Shown here piece by piece: positions 8,030 to 17,684 of a stretch of 64,000 nucleotides of DNA. The position numbers were made by a program, and so were the translations under genes. The DNA is from Superficieibacter sp. HKU1. Lineage in GTDB: Bacteria > Pseudomonadota > Gammaproteobacteria > Enterobacterales > Enterobacteriaceae. Below the pieces are notes generated by a model. The model worked only from the letters and a program-made list of their open reading frames with translations, searched no databases and was not told where the DNA came from. The DNA is taken from assembly GCF_029319185.1 (NCBI RefSeq), contig NZ_CP119754.1, positions 2,852,001 through 2,916,000 on the forward strand. Reading direction: 5' to 3'. Within the stretch, counting starts at the first letter, position 1. Each line of letters begins with the position of its first letter.

Positions 8030-9250
8030 TTAAAGCGTTGGCAGCAGGCTGGCGAGGCGCTGGTTGATCACCTGCTGATTGAATTCAGTTTCGACTTTTT
8101 GCCGCGCGCGGTTGAGAACGGGAACCAGCGTCTCCTCGTCCAGCGTTGTGCATAAGGCCAGCCGGGCGGCCAGCGCGGCGGCGTCATTCTCGGCCACCAG
8201 CCAGCCGGATTTGCCGTCGTCGATGAGTTCGGGAATGCCACTGTGGACGGTTGAAACCACCGGAATGCCGACCGCCATGGCTTCCATCAGCGCGACCGGA
8301 ATACCTTCCATATCACCATCTGCCCCGGTAATCGATGGCAGAAGGAACACATCGGCGTCATCCAGCATCGCTTTGACTTCATGGCCGGGACGGAAGCCGC
8401 ACATCTCCACGACATCTTCCAGTTGATATTGCTCGATCAGCGTGCGCAGCCGCCGCTCCCACGGGCCGAGGCCGAGAATGCGGTAGTGGAATCTGACGCC
8501 CTGCGCTTTGAGCTGACGGCAGGCATCAATGGCGACGTGCAGCCCCTTTTTCTCGGTGAGGCGCGCGACAGAAATGATCTTCAATGTGTCGCCCGGCAAT
8601 TTTAGCGGGCGACGGGAGAAGCGCTGCATATCGACGCCCATCCGTGAAACCACCACCTTCTCCGGCGGGCACCCCATCCCACTCAGCCGCTCCCCCCACA
8701 GTTCACTGATCGGCAGCATCGCATCCCCGGTGTGAAAGAGCTGCTGATACTGCGGGGTATAGCGGGCGAGTACCTCACGGCTGGAGATATCAATACCGTG
8801 AAAAATGGTGGCAATTTTGCCGTTGATGACGCCCAGCTCGCGCAGGCGGCTGGCGGTGACGCCCGCCGGGCCGAAGTGCGCGAGGTAAACGTCGGCGCTG
8901 AAGGTGCGCGGGGCTGTCGCGCAGATCGCCGGCAGGATCAGGTTACGCGCTTCGTCTCCGTAGCGGCCGACGTTAAGCGCCCGCCACACGGCGGGCTTGT
9001 GTGCGCCTTTCAACATGCTGAAGGCGCGGTAACGCAGTTTTGCCAGTTTGTTCTGCGGCTCGTCCTGCAACCAGTGGGTTTTTTCTGCCAGTCGATAGGT
9101 GTGAAAGGCAGGATGCGTGTTCTGCAAATCGCCTTTTTGCAGCGCGACGATCTCTACCTCATAACCCATGTCGATAAACGCGACGATCTGGTTGAGCACG
9201 AAGGTCTCCGACGACAGCGGGAATTTCAGCAGAAAGAAGCCGACCTTCAT
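8030..9250 (-). CDS. wcaL: Colanic acid glycosyltransferase WcaL
   Basis: 406 residues, GT-B fold, family 4. The C-terminal domain shows VARLTEKKGLHVAIDA, then GFRPGHEVKAML, then PSITGADGDMEGIPVALMEA with the EX7E-type acidic pair that binds the nucleotide sugar. It transfers a hexose during colanic acid unit assembly on the cytoplasmic side. The ATG at 9250 overlaps the wcaK stop by 4 bp (ATGA), so the two are translationally coupled; wcaM follows after 11 bp. Confidence 0.95.
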   Translation of the reverse strand: MKVGFFLLKFPLSSETFVLNQIVAFIDMGYEVEIVALQKGDLQNTHPAFHTYRLAEKTHWLQDEPQNKLAKLRYRAFSMLKGAHKPAVWRALNVGRYGDEARNLILPAICATAPRTFSADVYLAHFGPAGVTASRLRELGVINGKIATIFHGIDISSREVLARYTPQYQQLFHTGDAMLPISELWGERLSGMGCPPEKVVVSRMGVDMQRFSRRPLKLPGDTLKIISVARLTEKKGLHVAIDACRQLKAQGVRFHYRILGLGPWERRLRTLIEQYQLEDVVEMCGFRPGHEVKAMLDDADVFLLPSITGADGDMEGIPVALMEAMAVGIPVVSTVHSGIPELIDDGKSGWLVAENDAAALAARLALCTTLDEETLVPVLNRARQKVETEFNQQVINQRLASLLPTL

Positions 9251-10527
9251 TTGGCCTCCCGGATCCTGTCGAGCACGGAGCCAATCATGGCGAAGCCTTT
9301 TTCACGTTCGGCGGAGACGGCCTCATCCACTTTCGCGCTCAGCGCGGGCAGCTGGTTGAGGATGTCGGCGACAACGCCCTTTAATGAGCCGTCAAGCAGA
9401 TGACGGATGTCGATCGCCATCTCAGGCAGCCCCAGTTGCTGCATGATCCCGGCGGATTTGTGCTCATAGTTGATGGCGATGGCCGGCGTGCCGAAGTTCA
9501 TCGAGATGATCGCCGAATGCAGGCGTGTACCGATGGTCAGCGCACATTCGGCGAGAATTTTGCCAAGCTCTACATCGTTCAGTTCGTCCATCGCAATGTG
9601 CAGTTGCTCGGGCGCGTTAACGTACTGCGCCATGCGCAGCGCCACCATCCGGTCGTCGCGGTTATAGCGGTCGATACTGGTACAGGTGGAGAGTACCAGC
9701 ACCTGATAGCCATCTTCCATCAGGCGATTCACCACCCCGGCAAACGCCTGCTCGTAAGCCTGCTGAGTGGTTCCCAGACGTTTGTCGAACGGTTCGAGAT
9801 CGCGCAGGGTGATGGCGACGGTTTTCTGGCGGCGCGCCACCTCCAGCCAGTGCTGTACCGCATAGCTGGGGGTAAAGGTGTCGTGGCGGCGATCCACCAG
9901 CCAGGCGGTATCCACGCCCTGCTCGACTTTGCTGGTATTAATATTGCTCTTTTCCATCAGATCGCGGCTGACGGTTTCACGCAGGATCAGCGCATTGGTG
10001 CGGGCAAAGACATAATTTGCCAGCTGGTTGAAGTCCGGGTTCTGGAACGGGCCGACGCTGTGACCGACCATATAGATCGGTTTGTTGGCCATAAAGGCGC
10101 AGAACGGATATTCGAAATGGGTCAGGCCGTAGAGATCGACATAGTTCGATCCCCCCACCTGAATGATCGCGTCGTAGTTTTTCAGGAACTCAGCGAAGCG
10201 GTTGAATTCCGGGGCGATGCGGAAATTACGCAGGCGGCCTTCGCCGGTGACTTTCGCCAGTAAAATGCGGTGCTGGTAGCGGCGACGCAGGACTTTTTTC
10301 ACCCGTCCGCTCATGCCTGCCGCGGCCTGTTGTTTCTGGCTCAGTTGATACAGCGGATCGGCCATGATAGTGCGGCCCTGTAGCCAGGACGAACTCACCG
10401 GGAAGCGACTCATCACATCCAGTTCTGCCTCAGGCTCCTGACGAGTGATAGCGTCAATCAGTCCACGCATAATGGCGCTGTCGCCACGGTTTCCACAGGT
10501 GTGATTACCCAAAATTAATAATTTCAT
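9247..10527 (-). CDS. wcaK: Colanic acid pyruvyl transferase WcaK
   Basis: 426 residues of the polysaccharide pyruvyl transferase family, which move pyruvate from phosphoenolpyruvate to form a ketal on a sugar. The family pattern is visible: GNRGDSAIMRGL near the N-terminus, GHSVGPFQNP in the middle, and GTRLHSAIISMNFGTPAIAI toward the C-terminus, whose Arg-His pair is conserved. Colanic acid carries pyruvate on its terminal galactose, so this fits. An AGAGGCG ribosome site precedes the ATG at 10527; the stop overlaps wcaL by 4 bp. Confidence 0.95.
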   Translation of the reverse strand: MKLLILGNHTCGNRGDSAIMRGLIDAITRQEPEAELDVMSRFPVSSSWLQGRTIMADPLYQLSQKQQAAAGMSGRVKKVLRRRYQHRILLAKVTGEGRLRNFRIAPEFNRFAEFLKNYDAIIQVGGSNYVDLYGLTHFEYPFCAFMANKPIYMVGHSVGPFQNPDFNQLANYVFARTNALILRETVSRDLMEKSNINTSKVEQGVDTAWLVDRRHDTFTPSYAVQHWLEVARRQKTVAITLRDLEPFDKRLGTTQQAYEQAFAGVVNRLMEDGYQVLVLSTCTSIDRYNRDDRMVALRMAQYVNAPEQLHIAMDELNDVELGKILAECALTIGTRLHSAIISMNFGTPAIAINYEHKSAGIMQQLGLPEMAIDIRHLLDGSLKGVVADILNQLPALSAKVDEAVSAEREKGFAMIGSVLDRIREAK

Positions 10528-10549
10528 TATCGCCTCTGAAAGGTGTTTA

Positions 10550-12028
10550 TTAATGCGCCCGCAGCAGCGTTTTTAACTTCTCGCTGCGGCAAAACGGCTT
10601 TTTCATTTCCACTACCAGGCTGTTGCGTGAAAGCACCAGCACCAGCCCAAAACTGATAACGCCTGCGGCGACCTGTGCGGCAAACAGCAGCGGCAGAGAG
10701 ACGCGTCCCGCCAGCAGTTCGCCCAGCGCATAGCTGATGAGCAGCGTCGGCAGAGAAAGCCGCAGCGGCAGCCACAGGCTCTGCAAATACTGTTTGTAGC
10801 TCGGCCCGACTACCGGTTTAATCATCACGAAATAGCTCAGAACGGTGTTGAGGATCTGCACCAGCAGGAACCCCAGCGTCACGCCAATCACGCCCGCCAG
10901 ATGCCCGCCGATCAGGATCGCCGGAATAAACAGGAAGGTTTTAAAGACGTTGAATTTAAAACTCAGATCGACCCGCGCCCGCGCCATCAGCAGCGAACCG
11001 ATGGGGTTGCCTACCGAACGCAGCAGGCCAACGACGCACAGCAGTTGCAGCACAGGCACGATGTCCATCCACTTTTCGCCAAACACCAGCAGGACGAAAT
11101 TGTTTGAAACCACCATCAGCCCCAGCAGCGCCGGGAAGTTGATGATCCCCACCACCGACTGCAGCTTGTAGAAGTTAAGACGCAGCTTCGCAGTGTCGTC
11201 CTGAATTTTGGCGAACGCCGGAAACAGCACGCGGGTAATGATCGGGTTCAGCTTCATCGGCGGTACGACGGCAACGTTCCACGCGAGGTTGTAGCCCCCC
11301 GCCGCGCTGGCCCCGAGAATACGCGCCAGCGCCAGCGTCGACAGGTTGGTATTGACGTAGTTGATGATGCTATCTGCCGTCAGCCATGCACCAAAACGCA
11401 GGTTCGGGGCGATAGATCGCAGGGAAAAATGGAAGCCCGGACGGTAAATCTTGCGACCGAACCAGCCGAACAGCAGGGTGCGCACCGCGCTGTTAACCAG
11501 ATAACCGAGGATCGCGGTCATGGCGACAGGCCAGTAGCGCGCGCTGATCACCGTGAAGGTGAAGCCTGCCAGCACGGAAAGTGTTTCGATGGTGCCAATC
11601 TTGTTAAACTCCAGCTCTTTTTGCATCAGCGCACGGAACTGCTGACCGTGCGGCGTGACCACAAATGCCAGCGACAGGGTTTTGATCAGCGGAGCCAGAT
11701 CCGGGTTATGCAGCAGCCCGGCAATAATATCGCTGAGTAAATAAATGGCGATGAACACCAGCACGCCCAGCCCAACGTTCAGCCAGTACAGGGTCGTCAG
11801 CTCGCCGTGGCTGATTTCTTTACGCTGGATAATCGAGTTGGCGATGCCAAAATCACACAGCGTATCGGCAAGAGCGATGATCACCAGCGAGATGGTCAGC
11901 AGGCCAAACTGATGACCGTCGAAAATGCGCGCCAGGAGGGTCATCTGAATCAGCCCCAGGCCGATGATGATCACCGTGGCGATGGCCGACCATTTTGCGC
12001 CGCTAAGGGTCTTTTCACGTAAACTCAT
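10550..12028 (-). CDS. wzxC: Colanic acid unit flippase WzxC
   Basis: 492 residues with about 12-14 membrane spans, MOP/PST exporter type. The N-terminus (MSLREKTLSGAKWSAIATV) is that of WzxC. It transports the undecaprenyl-diphosphate-linked hexasaccharide across the inner membrane. It follows wcaJ after 10 bp and precedes wcaK by 22 bp. Normal enteric composition, in contrast to the AT-rich wzx at 2967-4151. Confidence 0.95.
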   Translation of the reverse strand: MSLREKTLSGAKWSAIATVIIIGLGLIQMTLLARIFDGHQFGLLTISLVIIALADTLCDFGIANSIIQRKEISHGELTTLYWLNVGLGVLVFIAIYLLSDIIAGLLHNPDLAPLIKTLSLAFVVTPHGQQFRALMQKELEFNKIGTIETLSVLAGFTFTVISARYWPVAMTAILGYLVNSAVRTLLFGWFGRKIYRPGFHFSLRSIAPNLRFGAWLTADSIINYVNTNLSTLALARILGASAAGGYNLAWNVAVVPPMKLNPIITRVLFPAFAKIQDDTAKLRLNFYKLQSVVGIINFPALLGLMVVSNNFVLLVFGEKWMDIVPVLQLLCVVGLLRSVGNPIGSLLMARARVDLSFKFNVFKTFLFIPAILIGGHLAGVIGVTLGFLLVQILNTVLSYFVMIKPVVGPSYKQYLQSLWLPLRLSLPTLLISYALGELLAGRVSLPLLFAAQVAAGVISFGLVLVLSRNSLVVEMKKPFCRSEKLKTLLRAH

Positions 12029-12038
12029 TGACGATCCC

Positions 12039-13421
12039 TCAGTAGGCCGCTTTATTAACGAAGCCTTTGAACACCGTCAGGAAAACGATCTTGATGTCGA
12101 ACCACAGGCTCCATTCACGGATGTATTCCAGGTCGAATTCAATACGTTTTTCCATCTTCTCAAGGGTGTCCGTTTCGCCACGCCAGCCGTTGATTTGCGC
12201 CCAGCCGGTAATGCCCGGTTTGACTTTGTGGCGCAGCATGTAGCCTTCGATCAGCGCCCGGTACTGCTCGTTATGTGCCACCGCATGCGGACGCGGGCCA
12301 ACGATGGACATGCCGCCGGTAAGCACGTTGATAAACTGCGGCAGTTCATCTAGCGAGGTGCGGCGCAGGAAGTTGCCCACCGGCGTCACGCGCGGATCGT
12401 TCTGCGTTGCCTGAGTGACCACGGCATCGTTTTCCATCACCCGCATGGAGCGAAATTTCCATACCATGATCGGCTTACCATCCATGCCATAGCGCGTCTG
12501 GCGGAAAATCACCGGCCCCGGCGAAGTCAGTTTTACCGCCAGTGCGATGCAGCACAGTGCCGGGGAGATCAGCAGCAGGATCAGCGCGGCCAGTACGATA
12601 TCTTCCAGCCGTTTGAGGATGCGGTTGATACCGGAAAGCGGCGTGTCGTACAGCGGCACCACGGGTACGCCGTTCACCTCTTCCACCCGCGAATGCAGGA
12701 TATTGAAGGTAAAGAGATCGGGGATCAGGATCACCGAGCAGGTGGTGTCCGCCAGATCGCGCACCAGTTTTTTAATGCAGGCTTCATCCTGCATTGGCAT
12801 CGCAATGTAGATATTGTGAATTTTGCCGTCGCGCGCATCGTCGACCAGTTGAGCAAAATCACCTGCACGCTCGCTCGTCTCGTTATCGTGATAAACCCCT
12901 ACCACCTCATAGCCCAGCCACGGCTGATTGCGGAAACTTTGCAGCAGCGCCTGTCCGGCGGGCAGTTCCCCCGCTACGGCTACCCGGCGAGAGTTGTAGC
13001 CGAGATTGCGCAGCCAGCCCGCGCCAAAGCGGATCATGGTTCGGCAGGAGACCATACCGAAGGTGCTCAGCAGGTACCACGCCATTAGCGTCACAAAGCT
13101 GTGATCGAAGTCGTCGTTGAAGGCCATTAAGCCGGTGCCGAAAATCAGGCTCAGGGTCCAGTTCTGGATCAGCAGCAGCAGTTCGGTGGTCATTCTGACG
13201 CCGCGCCACGAGCGGTAGAAGTCCGTCATTCCACCAATCATCTGAAAGACGACCAGGGTGATCAGCGCCATGAGCAGATGCATATATAAAAATGGCAGCG
13301 CGCTGATCTGACAAACTACCCATAACCCACCGAACATGATGGTGATGTCAGAAAATCGCTGCACCATTGAGATTAACGATGCATTCGTTTTGGCTCGCTC
13401 GCGCTTTTTTAGAGTCGTCAT
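12039..13421 (-). CDS. wcaJ: WcaJ, undecaprenyl-phosphate glucose-1-phosphate transferase
   Basis: 460 residues from the ATG at 13421, which has AGGAAC 4 bases upstream and matches the E. coli start (MTxLKKRERAKTNASLI); the frame is open 23 codons further but that extension lies in a hairpin-forming leader. The N-terminal half has several membrane spans and a CoA-binding-like domain. The C-terminal bacterial sugar transferase domain (from about residue 255) shows PGPVIFRQTRYG, TSLDELPQFINV, GPRPHAVAHN and KPGITGWAQING. It starts colanic acid synthesis by placing glucose-1-phosphate on undecaprenyl phosphate. Confidence 0.95.
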   Translation of the reverse strand: MTTLKKRERAKTNASLISMVQRFSDITIMFGGLWVVCQISALPFLYMHLLMALITLVVFQMIGGMTDFYRSWRGVRMTTELLLLIQNWTLSLIFGTGLMAFNDDFDHSFVTLMAWYLLSTFGMVSCRTMIRFGAGWLRNLGYNSRRVAVAGELPAGQALLQSFRNQPWLGYEVVGVYHDNETSERAGDFAQLVDDARDGKIHNIYIAMPMQDEACIKKLVRDLADTTCSVILIPDLFTFNILHSRVEEVNGVPVVPLYDTPLSGINRILKRLEDIVLAALILLLISPALCCIALAVKLTSPGPVIFRQTRYGMDGKPIMVWKFRSMRVMENDAVVTQATQNDPRVTPVGNFLRRTSLDELPQFINVLTGGMSIVGPRPHAVAHNEQYRALIEGYMLRHKVKPGITGWAQINGWRGETDTLEKMEKRIEFDLEYIREWSLWFDIKIVFLTVFKGFVNKAAY

Positions 13422-13453
13422 CGTTGTTCCTATGTTTTCCCTTGCTTCAGGTT

Positions 13454-13487
13454 GGGAGATTCCCTTGCCCACAGGAAGGGAACTCCC
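13454..13487 (-). terminator. Intercistronic hairpin between cpsG and wcaJ
   Basis: Arms 13454-13466 and 13476-13487 pair over about 12 bp with one bulged A (GGGAG-A-TTCCCTT against AAGGGAACTCCC) around a 9-base loop. It lies between the cpsG stop (13502) and the wcaJ start (13421). There is no U-run on the minus strand after it, so it is more likely a stabiliser, processing site or partial attenuator than a full terminator. Confidence 0.5.
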
Positions 13488-13501
13488 CATGCCAAAGCCT
13501 G

Positions 13502-14872
13502 TTACTGGTTAAGCAGCGCCAGAATCGCCCCGGTCTGCGCCTGCATCAGCGCAGTATCACCGCGCGATTCCACGTTCAGGCGCACTACCGGCTCGGTGTT
13601 GGACGAGCGCAGGTTAAAACGCCAGTCGGCAAAGGCGAGGCTGATACCGTCGGTGCGGTCAGTCTCCAGCGCCTGCGGCGCAAAATGCGCCTCCACCCGG
13701 GCGATGGCCGTCGCCGGATCGGCCAGTTTGCTGTTGATCTCACCGCTCGCCGGGAACGCCGCCATCCGGTCGCGTACCAGTTCGCCCAGCGACTGCCCTT
13801 TCAGGCACAGCAGTTCCGTCACCAGCAGCCACGGGATCATCCCGCTGTCGCAGTAGGCAAAATCGCGGAAGTAGTGATGGGCACTCATTTCGCCGCCGTA
13901 GATGGCATCTTCCTCGCGCATCCGCTCCTTGATGAACGCATGGCCGGTTTTCGACATCACTGGCACCCCGCCCGCCGCGCTGACCACGTCCACGGTATTC
14001 CAGGAAAGACGCGGGTCGTGGATAATCTTCGCGCCAGGGTGTTTTTCGAGGAATGCTTCCGCCAGCAGGCCGACGATGTAGTAGCCCTCGATAAACTGCC
14101 CTTTTTCATCAAACAGGAAGCAGCGGTCGAAGTCGCCGTCGAAGGCGATGCCCATATCCGCACCGTGTTGAATGACCGCGTTGCGGGTATCGTCGCGGCA
14201 CTCCGGCAGTAGAGGGTTAGGAATGCCGTTGGGGAAGTTACCGTTCGGGGTGTTGTGAACCTTGATAAACTCCACCGGAACGTTCAGCGCCTTAAAGCGC
14301 GCTTCAATGGCGTCCACCACCGGGCCGGCCGCGCCGTTGCCGGAGTTGATCACCAGCTTCAGCGGCGTCAGGTTTTTTACGTCGATGTAGCCAAGCAGAT
14401 GGTCAATGTAAGCGGCGCGCAGATCGATGTGTTGATAGCTGCCGCGTTTCGCCGGGTTAACCGGCGGGAAGTCGTTGGCTTCTGCCAGACGCTGCACGTC
14501 GCGCAGGCCGGTATCGCCGCTGATGGGACGCGCGCCCTTACGCACCAGTTTCATGCCGTTGTAATCCATCGGATTGTGGCTGGCGGTGACTTCAATGCCG
14601 CCGTCCACGCCGAGATGGAAGGTGGCGAAGTAGATCTCTTCGGTGCCGGAAAGGCCGATGTCCAGTACGTTAACGCCCGCATCGCGCAGCCCTTCCGCCA
14701 GCGCCAGCTTCAGCGCCTCGCTGGTCAGGCGCACGTCGCCGCCCAGCACCACGGTTTCCGGTTTCAGGTATTCGCCATACGCACGTCCAATCCGCCGGGC
14801 GATGTCTTCGTTCAGCTCCTCGCCCAGCCTGCCGCGAATGTCGTAGGCTTTAAAACAGGTTAACGTTGTCAT
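13502..14872 (-). CDS. cpsG: Phosphomannomutase CpsG (ManB)
   Basis: 456 residues, the length of E. coli CpsG. Converts mannose-6-phosphate to mannose-1-phosphate for GDP-mannose and GDP-fucose synthesis in the cytoplasm. The phosphoserine loop TASHNPMDYNG has its catalytic Ser at residue 98; AFDGDFDRCF is the magnesium-binding loop; GEMSAHHYF is the sugar-binding loop; the C-terminal RSSNTEP is the phosphate-binding motif. It follows cpsB after a REP-containing gap. Confidence 0.96.
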   Translation of the reverse strand: MTTLTCFKAYDIRGRLGEELNEDIARRIGRAYGEYLKPETVVLGGDVRLTSEALKLALAEGLRDAGVNVLDIGLSGTEEIYFATFHLGVDGGIEVTASHNPMDYNGMKLVRKGARPISGDTGLRDVQRLAEANDFPPVNPAKRGSYQHIDLRAAYIDHLLGYIDVKNLTPLKLVINSGNGAAGPVVDAIEARFKALNVPVEFIKVHNTPNGNFPNGIPNPLLPECRDDTRNAVIQHGADMGIAFDGDFDRCFLFDEKGQFIEGYYIVGLLAEAFLEKHPGAKIIHDPRLSWNTVDVVSAAGGVPVMSKTGHAFIKERMREEDAIYGGEMSAHHYFRDFAYCDSGMIPWLLVTELLCLKGQSLGELVRDRMAAFPASGEINSKLADPATAIARVEAHFAPQALETDRTDGISLAFADWRFNLRSSNTEPVVRLNVESRGDTALMQAQTGAILALLNQ

Positions 14873-14915
14873 ATTTTTTTCTCTTCTTTAGATATATGAA
14901 GTCTTTACTCGTTCT

Positions 14916-15006
14916 GCCCGGTGGCGCTTCGCTTACCGGGCCTACGGGTGGCTGCGCATTGCGGGGCACCGAACCGTAGGCCGGATAAGCGCAGCGCCAT
15001 CCGGCA
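14916..15006. repeat. REP/BIME element between cpsB and cpsG
   Basis: Two REP-type palindromes in opposite orientation: 14916-14944 (CCCGGTGGCGCTTCGCTTAC and on) and 14975-15006 (GTAGGCCGGATAAGCGCAGC and on), joined by a short linker. This is the BIME arrangement of enteric chromosomes. In the middle of an operon it can stabilise upstream mRNA and bind gyrase or Pol I; here it separates the two GDP-mannose genes. Confidence 0.9.
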
Positions 15007-15019
15007 AATTTCGCCGGGG

Positions 15020-16456
15020 CTATACGCGCCCGTAGCGATCCTCAAACCGCACCACGTCGTCTTCCTCGAGATACGAACCGGAGCGCACTTCAATCAGGTC
15101 AAGCGGGATCTTGCCGGGGTTTTCCAGGCAGTGCGCCGCACCGAGCGGGATGTAAATAGACTCGTTTTCGCCCAGCAGTTTGATCTCGCCGTTGATGGTG
15201 ACTTTGGCGGTGCCCGCCACCACTACCCAGTGTTCGGCGCGGTGATGATGCATTTGCAGCGACAGCCCTTCGCCCGGCTTAACGGTGATACGTTTCACCT
15301 GATAGCGATCCCCGGCATCAATGGAATCGTATTTGCCCCACGGGCGATACACTTCGCGGTGGATATGGTGTTCGTGGCGGCCATCTGCTTTGATCTGCTC
15401 CACCACCTTTTTCACTTCCTGCACGTGATGGCGATCGGCGATCAGCACCGCGTCTTTGGTCTGCACGACCACCAGATCTTTCACCCCGACGGTGGTCACC
15501 AGGCCGGATTCAGCGTACACGTAGCTGTTTTCGGTGTTGTGGCTGATGACGTCGCCGTGATGGACGTTTCCCTCCGGCGTGTGGGCGCTGATTTCCCACA
15601 GCGAGGACCACGAGCCAACGTCGCTCCAGCCCGCATCCATCGGCACCACCACCGCATCCGCCGTGCGCTCCATCACCGCATAGTCGATGGACTCTTCCGG
15701 GCAGGCGAGAAACGCCGCTTCGTCAACGCGAATAAAATCCAGGTCCGGGTCGACGGTGGCCATTGATTTTTCGCAGGCTTCCAGAATGTCCGGACGGTAC
15801 TTCTTCAGTTCTTCGAGATAGCGTCCGGCGCGGAACAGGAACATGCCGCTGTTCCAGTAGTATTCCCCGCTGGCGACATAGGCCTGCGCGGTCGCCAGAT
15901 CCGGTTTCTCAACAAACTGCGCCACCGAAAAGGCCACGCTGTCTTGTTCCCCCGGCGTGACGTCGCCGCGACGAATGTAGCCATAGCCGGTTTCCGGCAG
16001 ATCCGGCACGATGCCAAAGGTCACCAGCTTGCCTGCCTGAGCATGCGGAATGGAGGCAGTGACCGCCGCGCGAAACGCCGCTTCGTCCTGAATCATGTGA
16101 TCCGCCGCCAGCACCAGCAGTAGCGGGTCGTCCTGCGGCGAGTTGCGGGTGGCCGCCAGCGCCGCCAGCGCAATCGCAGGCGCGGTGTTGCGCCCCGCGG
16201 GTTCAAGAATAATGTTCTCGGTCAGCTTGTTAAGCTGGCGCAATTGCTCGGCGACGATAAAGCGGTGCTGCTCGTTGCAGATCACCACCGGGCTTTCGCA
16301 TTCGACGCCGTTCAGACGGCTGATGGTGGCCTGAAGCATGGTCAGTTCCCCTTTCAGGCAGAGGAACTGTTTAGGGTAGAGTACGCGGGACAGCGGCCAT
16401 AAACGGCTACCGGATCCGCCCGCCATGACGACCGGATAGAGCGTGGGTTGACTCAT
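15020..16456 (-). CDS. cpsB: Mannose-1-phosphate guanylyltransferase CpsB (ManC)
   Basis: 478 residues. Makes GDP-mannose from mannose-1-phosphate and GTP. The N-terminal nucleotidyltransferase domain carries GGSGSRLWPLSRVLYPKQ at 13-30, the pyrophosphorylase signature, and VEKPD near residue 180. The C-terminal cupin-type domain (from about 350) shows GLSLQMHHHRAEHWVVVAG. The gene follows wcaI after 1 bp and is followed by the REP element, then cpsG. GDP-mannose made here feeds gmd and fcl in the same operon. Confidence 0.96.
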   Translation of the reverse strand: MSQPTLYPVVMAGGSGSRLWPLSRVLYPKQFLCLKGELTMLQATISRLNGVECESPVVICNEQHRFIVAEQLRQLNKLTENIILEPAGRNTAPAIALAALAATRNSPQDDPLLLVLAADHMIQDEAAFRAAVTASIPHAQAGKLVTFGIVPDLPETGYGYIRRGDVTPGEQDSVAFSVAQFVEKPDLATAQAYVASGEYYWNSGMFLFRAGRYLEELKKYRPDILEACEKSMATVDPDLDFIRVDEAAFLACPEESIDYAVMERTADAVVVPMDAGWSDVGSWSSLWEISAHTPEGNVHHGDVISHNTENSYVYAESGLVTTVGVKDLVVVQTKDAVLIADRHHVQEVKKVVEQIKADGRHEHHIHREVYRPWGKYDSIDAGDRYQVKRITVKPGEGLSLQMHHHRAEHWVVVAGTAKVTINGEIKLLGENESIYIPLGAAHCLENPGKIPLDLIEVRSGSYLEEDDVVRFEDRYGRV

Positions 16457-16457
16457 G

Positions 16458-17684
16458 TTAGTGATCCCGAATATCTGAAATAAATTGGCTTAACACGTTC
16501 TCTTTTTCGAGCGTGCGTTCGGCATAGTCACGTGCCACCGTGTTGGTTTCCGGCATCAGCAGCGCCTGCTCAATACCGGTAACGAGGGCGTCAACCACTT
16601 CCGGTTCGACGCAGACGGCGATGCCCGGGTACGTGCGGCAAAGCTGCCCTAATTCGGTTTCCGCTTCGGCGGTGATAACCGCATTGCCGCCGACCGCCAG
16701 AATATTGGTCAGTTTGGAAGGCAACACCGCATCCGCCGCGCCGCGCTTCTGGATAACCAGATGGCAGTCGCCCAGCGCGAGGAGCGCGGGCAAGTCGTCA
16801 TAGGGTTGCAGCGGCAGAAAGCGGATAGTGGTCAGGTCGCGCTCGGCAACCATCTTCTCCAGCCGCGCTTTGCCCCCGCCCTGTCCGACAATCACAAAGG
16901 TCCACGGCCGGTCGCGCAGGCGGTCCGCCGCTTCAATCACGTTCTCCAGCCCCTGTTTCTCGCCGATGTTGCCGGAGTAGAGGACGATTTTTTGCGCGTC
17001 ATCCAGACCGAGTCGGCTGCGCAGCGCGCTAACGTCCGCCGGGGCGACATCGCGAAAGCGATCCACTTCCGACCAGTTAGGGAAAAAGATAATGTCCTGC
17101 GCGGCGACGCCTTTTTCCTGCGCCTTGTTCATCATTGAGCGCGAGATGGTGGAGACCGCATCCACACCGAGCAAATTGCTGCGCTCAAACGCCGTCGCCA
17201 GGCGAGCGACTTTGCCGCCCTTACCTTTTCCCGCCATGCCCAGTCCGAGCATGGCGTCCACTTCATAATCCTGAATATGCAGGACGGTGCGCGCACCGCA
17301 GAGCTTTGCCAGCAGGCGCATGCCCGGCGTGCAGAACAGCGTTGGCACCACGCCAATAATGCGGTCCGGCTTCCAGCGACGCTGCGCCATCAGCGGGAAA
17401 AAGCTGCTCAGCGCGAAGCTGCCGAGATGGATCAGGCGCTTCAGGGTAGAAGGCTGCTTCGGCACGTAGAGCGGGCAGCGCCAGACGGTAGCGGCCCCTT
17501 CTTCGCGGCGGTAGCGCCAGGCGGAATACCCTTCGCCCACCTTCCACTCCGGGTAGTAAGGCGGGGCGGTGATCATCCGCACCTCGTGGCCCTGACGCGC
17601 CATCCACTCGACCATTTCGCCGGTGTATTTGCCGATGCCGGTCAGTTCGGGGGAGTAGTTAATGCCGTAAACGAGTATTTTCAT
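16458..17684 (-). CDS. wcaI: Colanic acid glycosyltransferase WcaI
   Basis: 408 residues, GT-B fold, family 4. The N-terminus (MKILVYGINYSPELTGIGKY) with its Gly-rich acceptor loop and the C-terminal VLYSGNIGEKQGLENVIEAA segment are those of WcaI. By homology it attaches fucose to the lipid-linked glucose laid down by WcaJ, an early step in the colanic acid unit. The start overlaps the gmm stop by 4 bp; cpsB begins 1 bp after its stop. Confidence 0.94.
   Translation of the reverse strand: MKILVYGINYSPELTGIGKYTGEMVEWMARQGHEVRMITAPPYYPEWKVGEGYSAWRYRREEGAATVWRCPLYVPKQPSTLKRLIHLGSFALSSFFPLMAQRRWKPDRIIGVVPTLFCTPGMRLLAKLCGARTVLHIQDYEVDAMLGLGMAGKGKGGKVARLATAFERSNLLGVDAVSTISRSMMNKAQEKGVAAQDIIFFPNWSEVDRFRDVAPADVSALRSRLGLDDAQKIVLYSGNIGEKQGLENVIEAADRLRDRPWTFVIVGQGGGKARLEKMVAERDLTTIRFLPLQPYDDLPALLALGDCHLVIQKRGAADAVLPSKLTNILAVGGNAVITAEAETELGQLCRTYPGIAVCVEPEVVDALVTGIEQALLMPETNTVARDYAERTLEKENVLSQFISDIRDH

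Noticed and set aside
9400..10263. 287-codon plus-strand frame inside wcaK
   Set aside because: Shadow of a GC-rich gene; no domain, no ribosome site, complete overlap with wcaK.
13422..13490. N-terminal extension of WcaJ
   Set aside because: The extra 23 codons fall in the hairpin leader and are absent in E. coli WcaJ.
14916..15006. Repeats as a CRISPR or insertion element
   Set aside because: Two palindromic units in inverted orientation with no regular spacers or transposase: a BIME.
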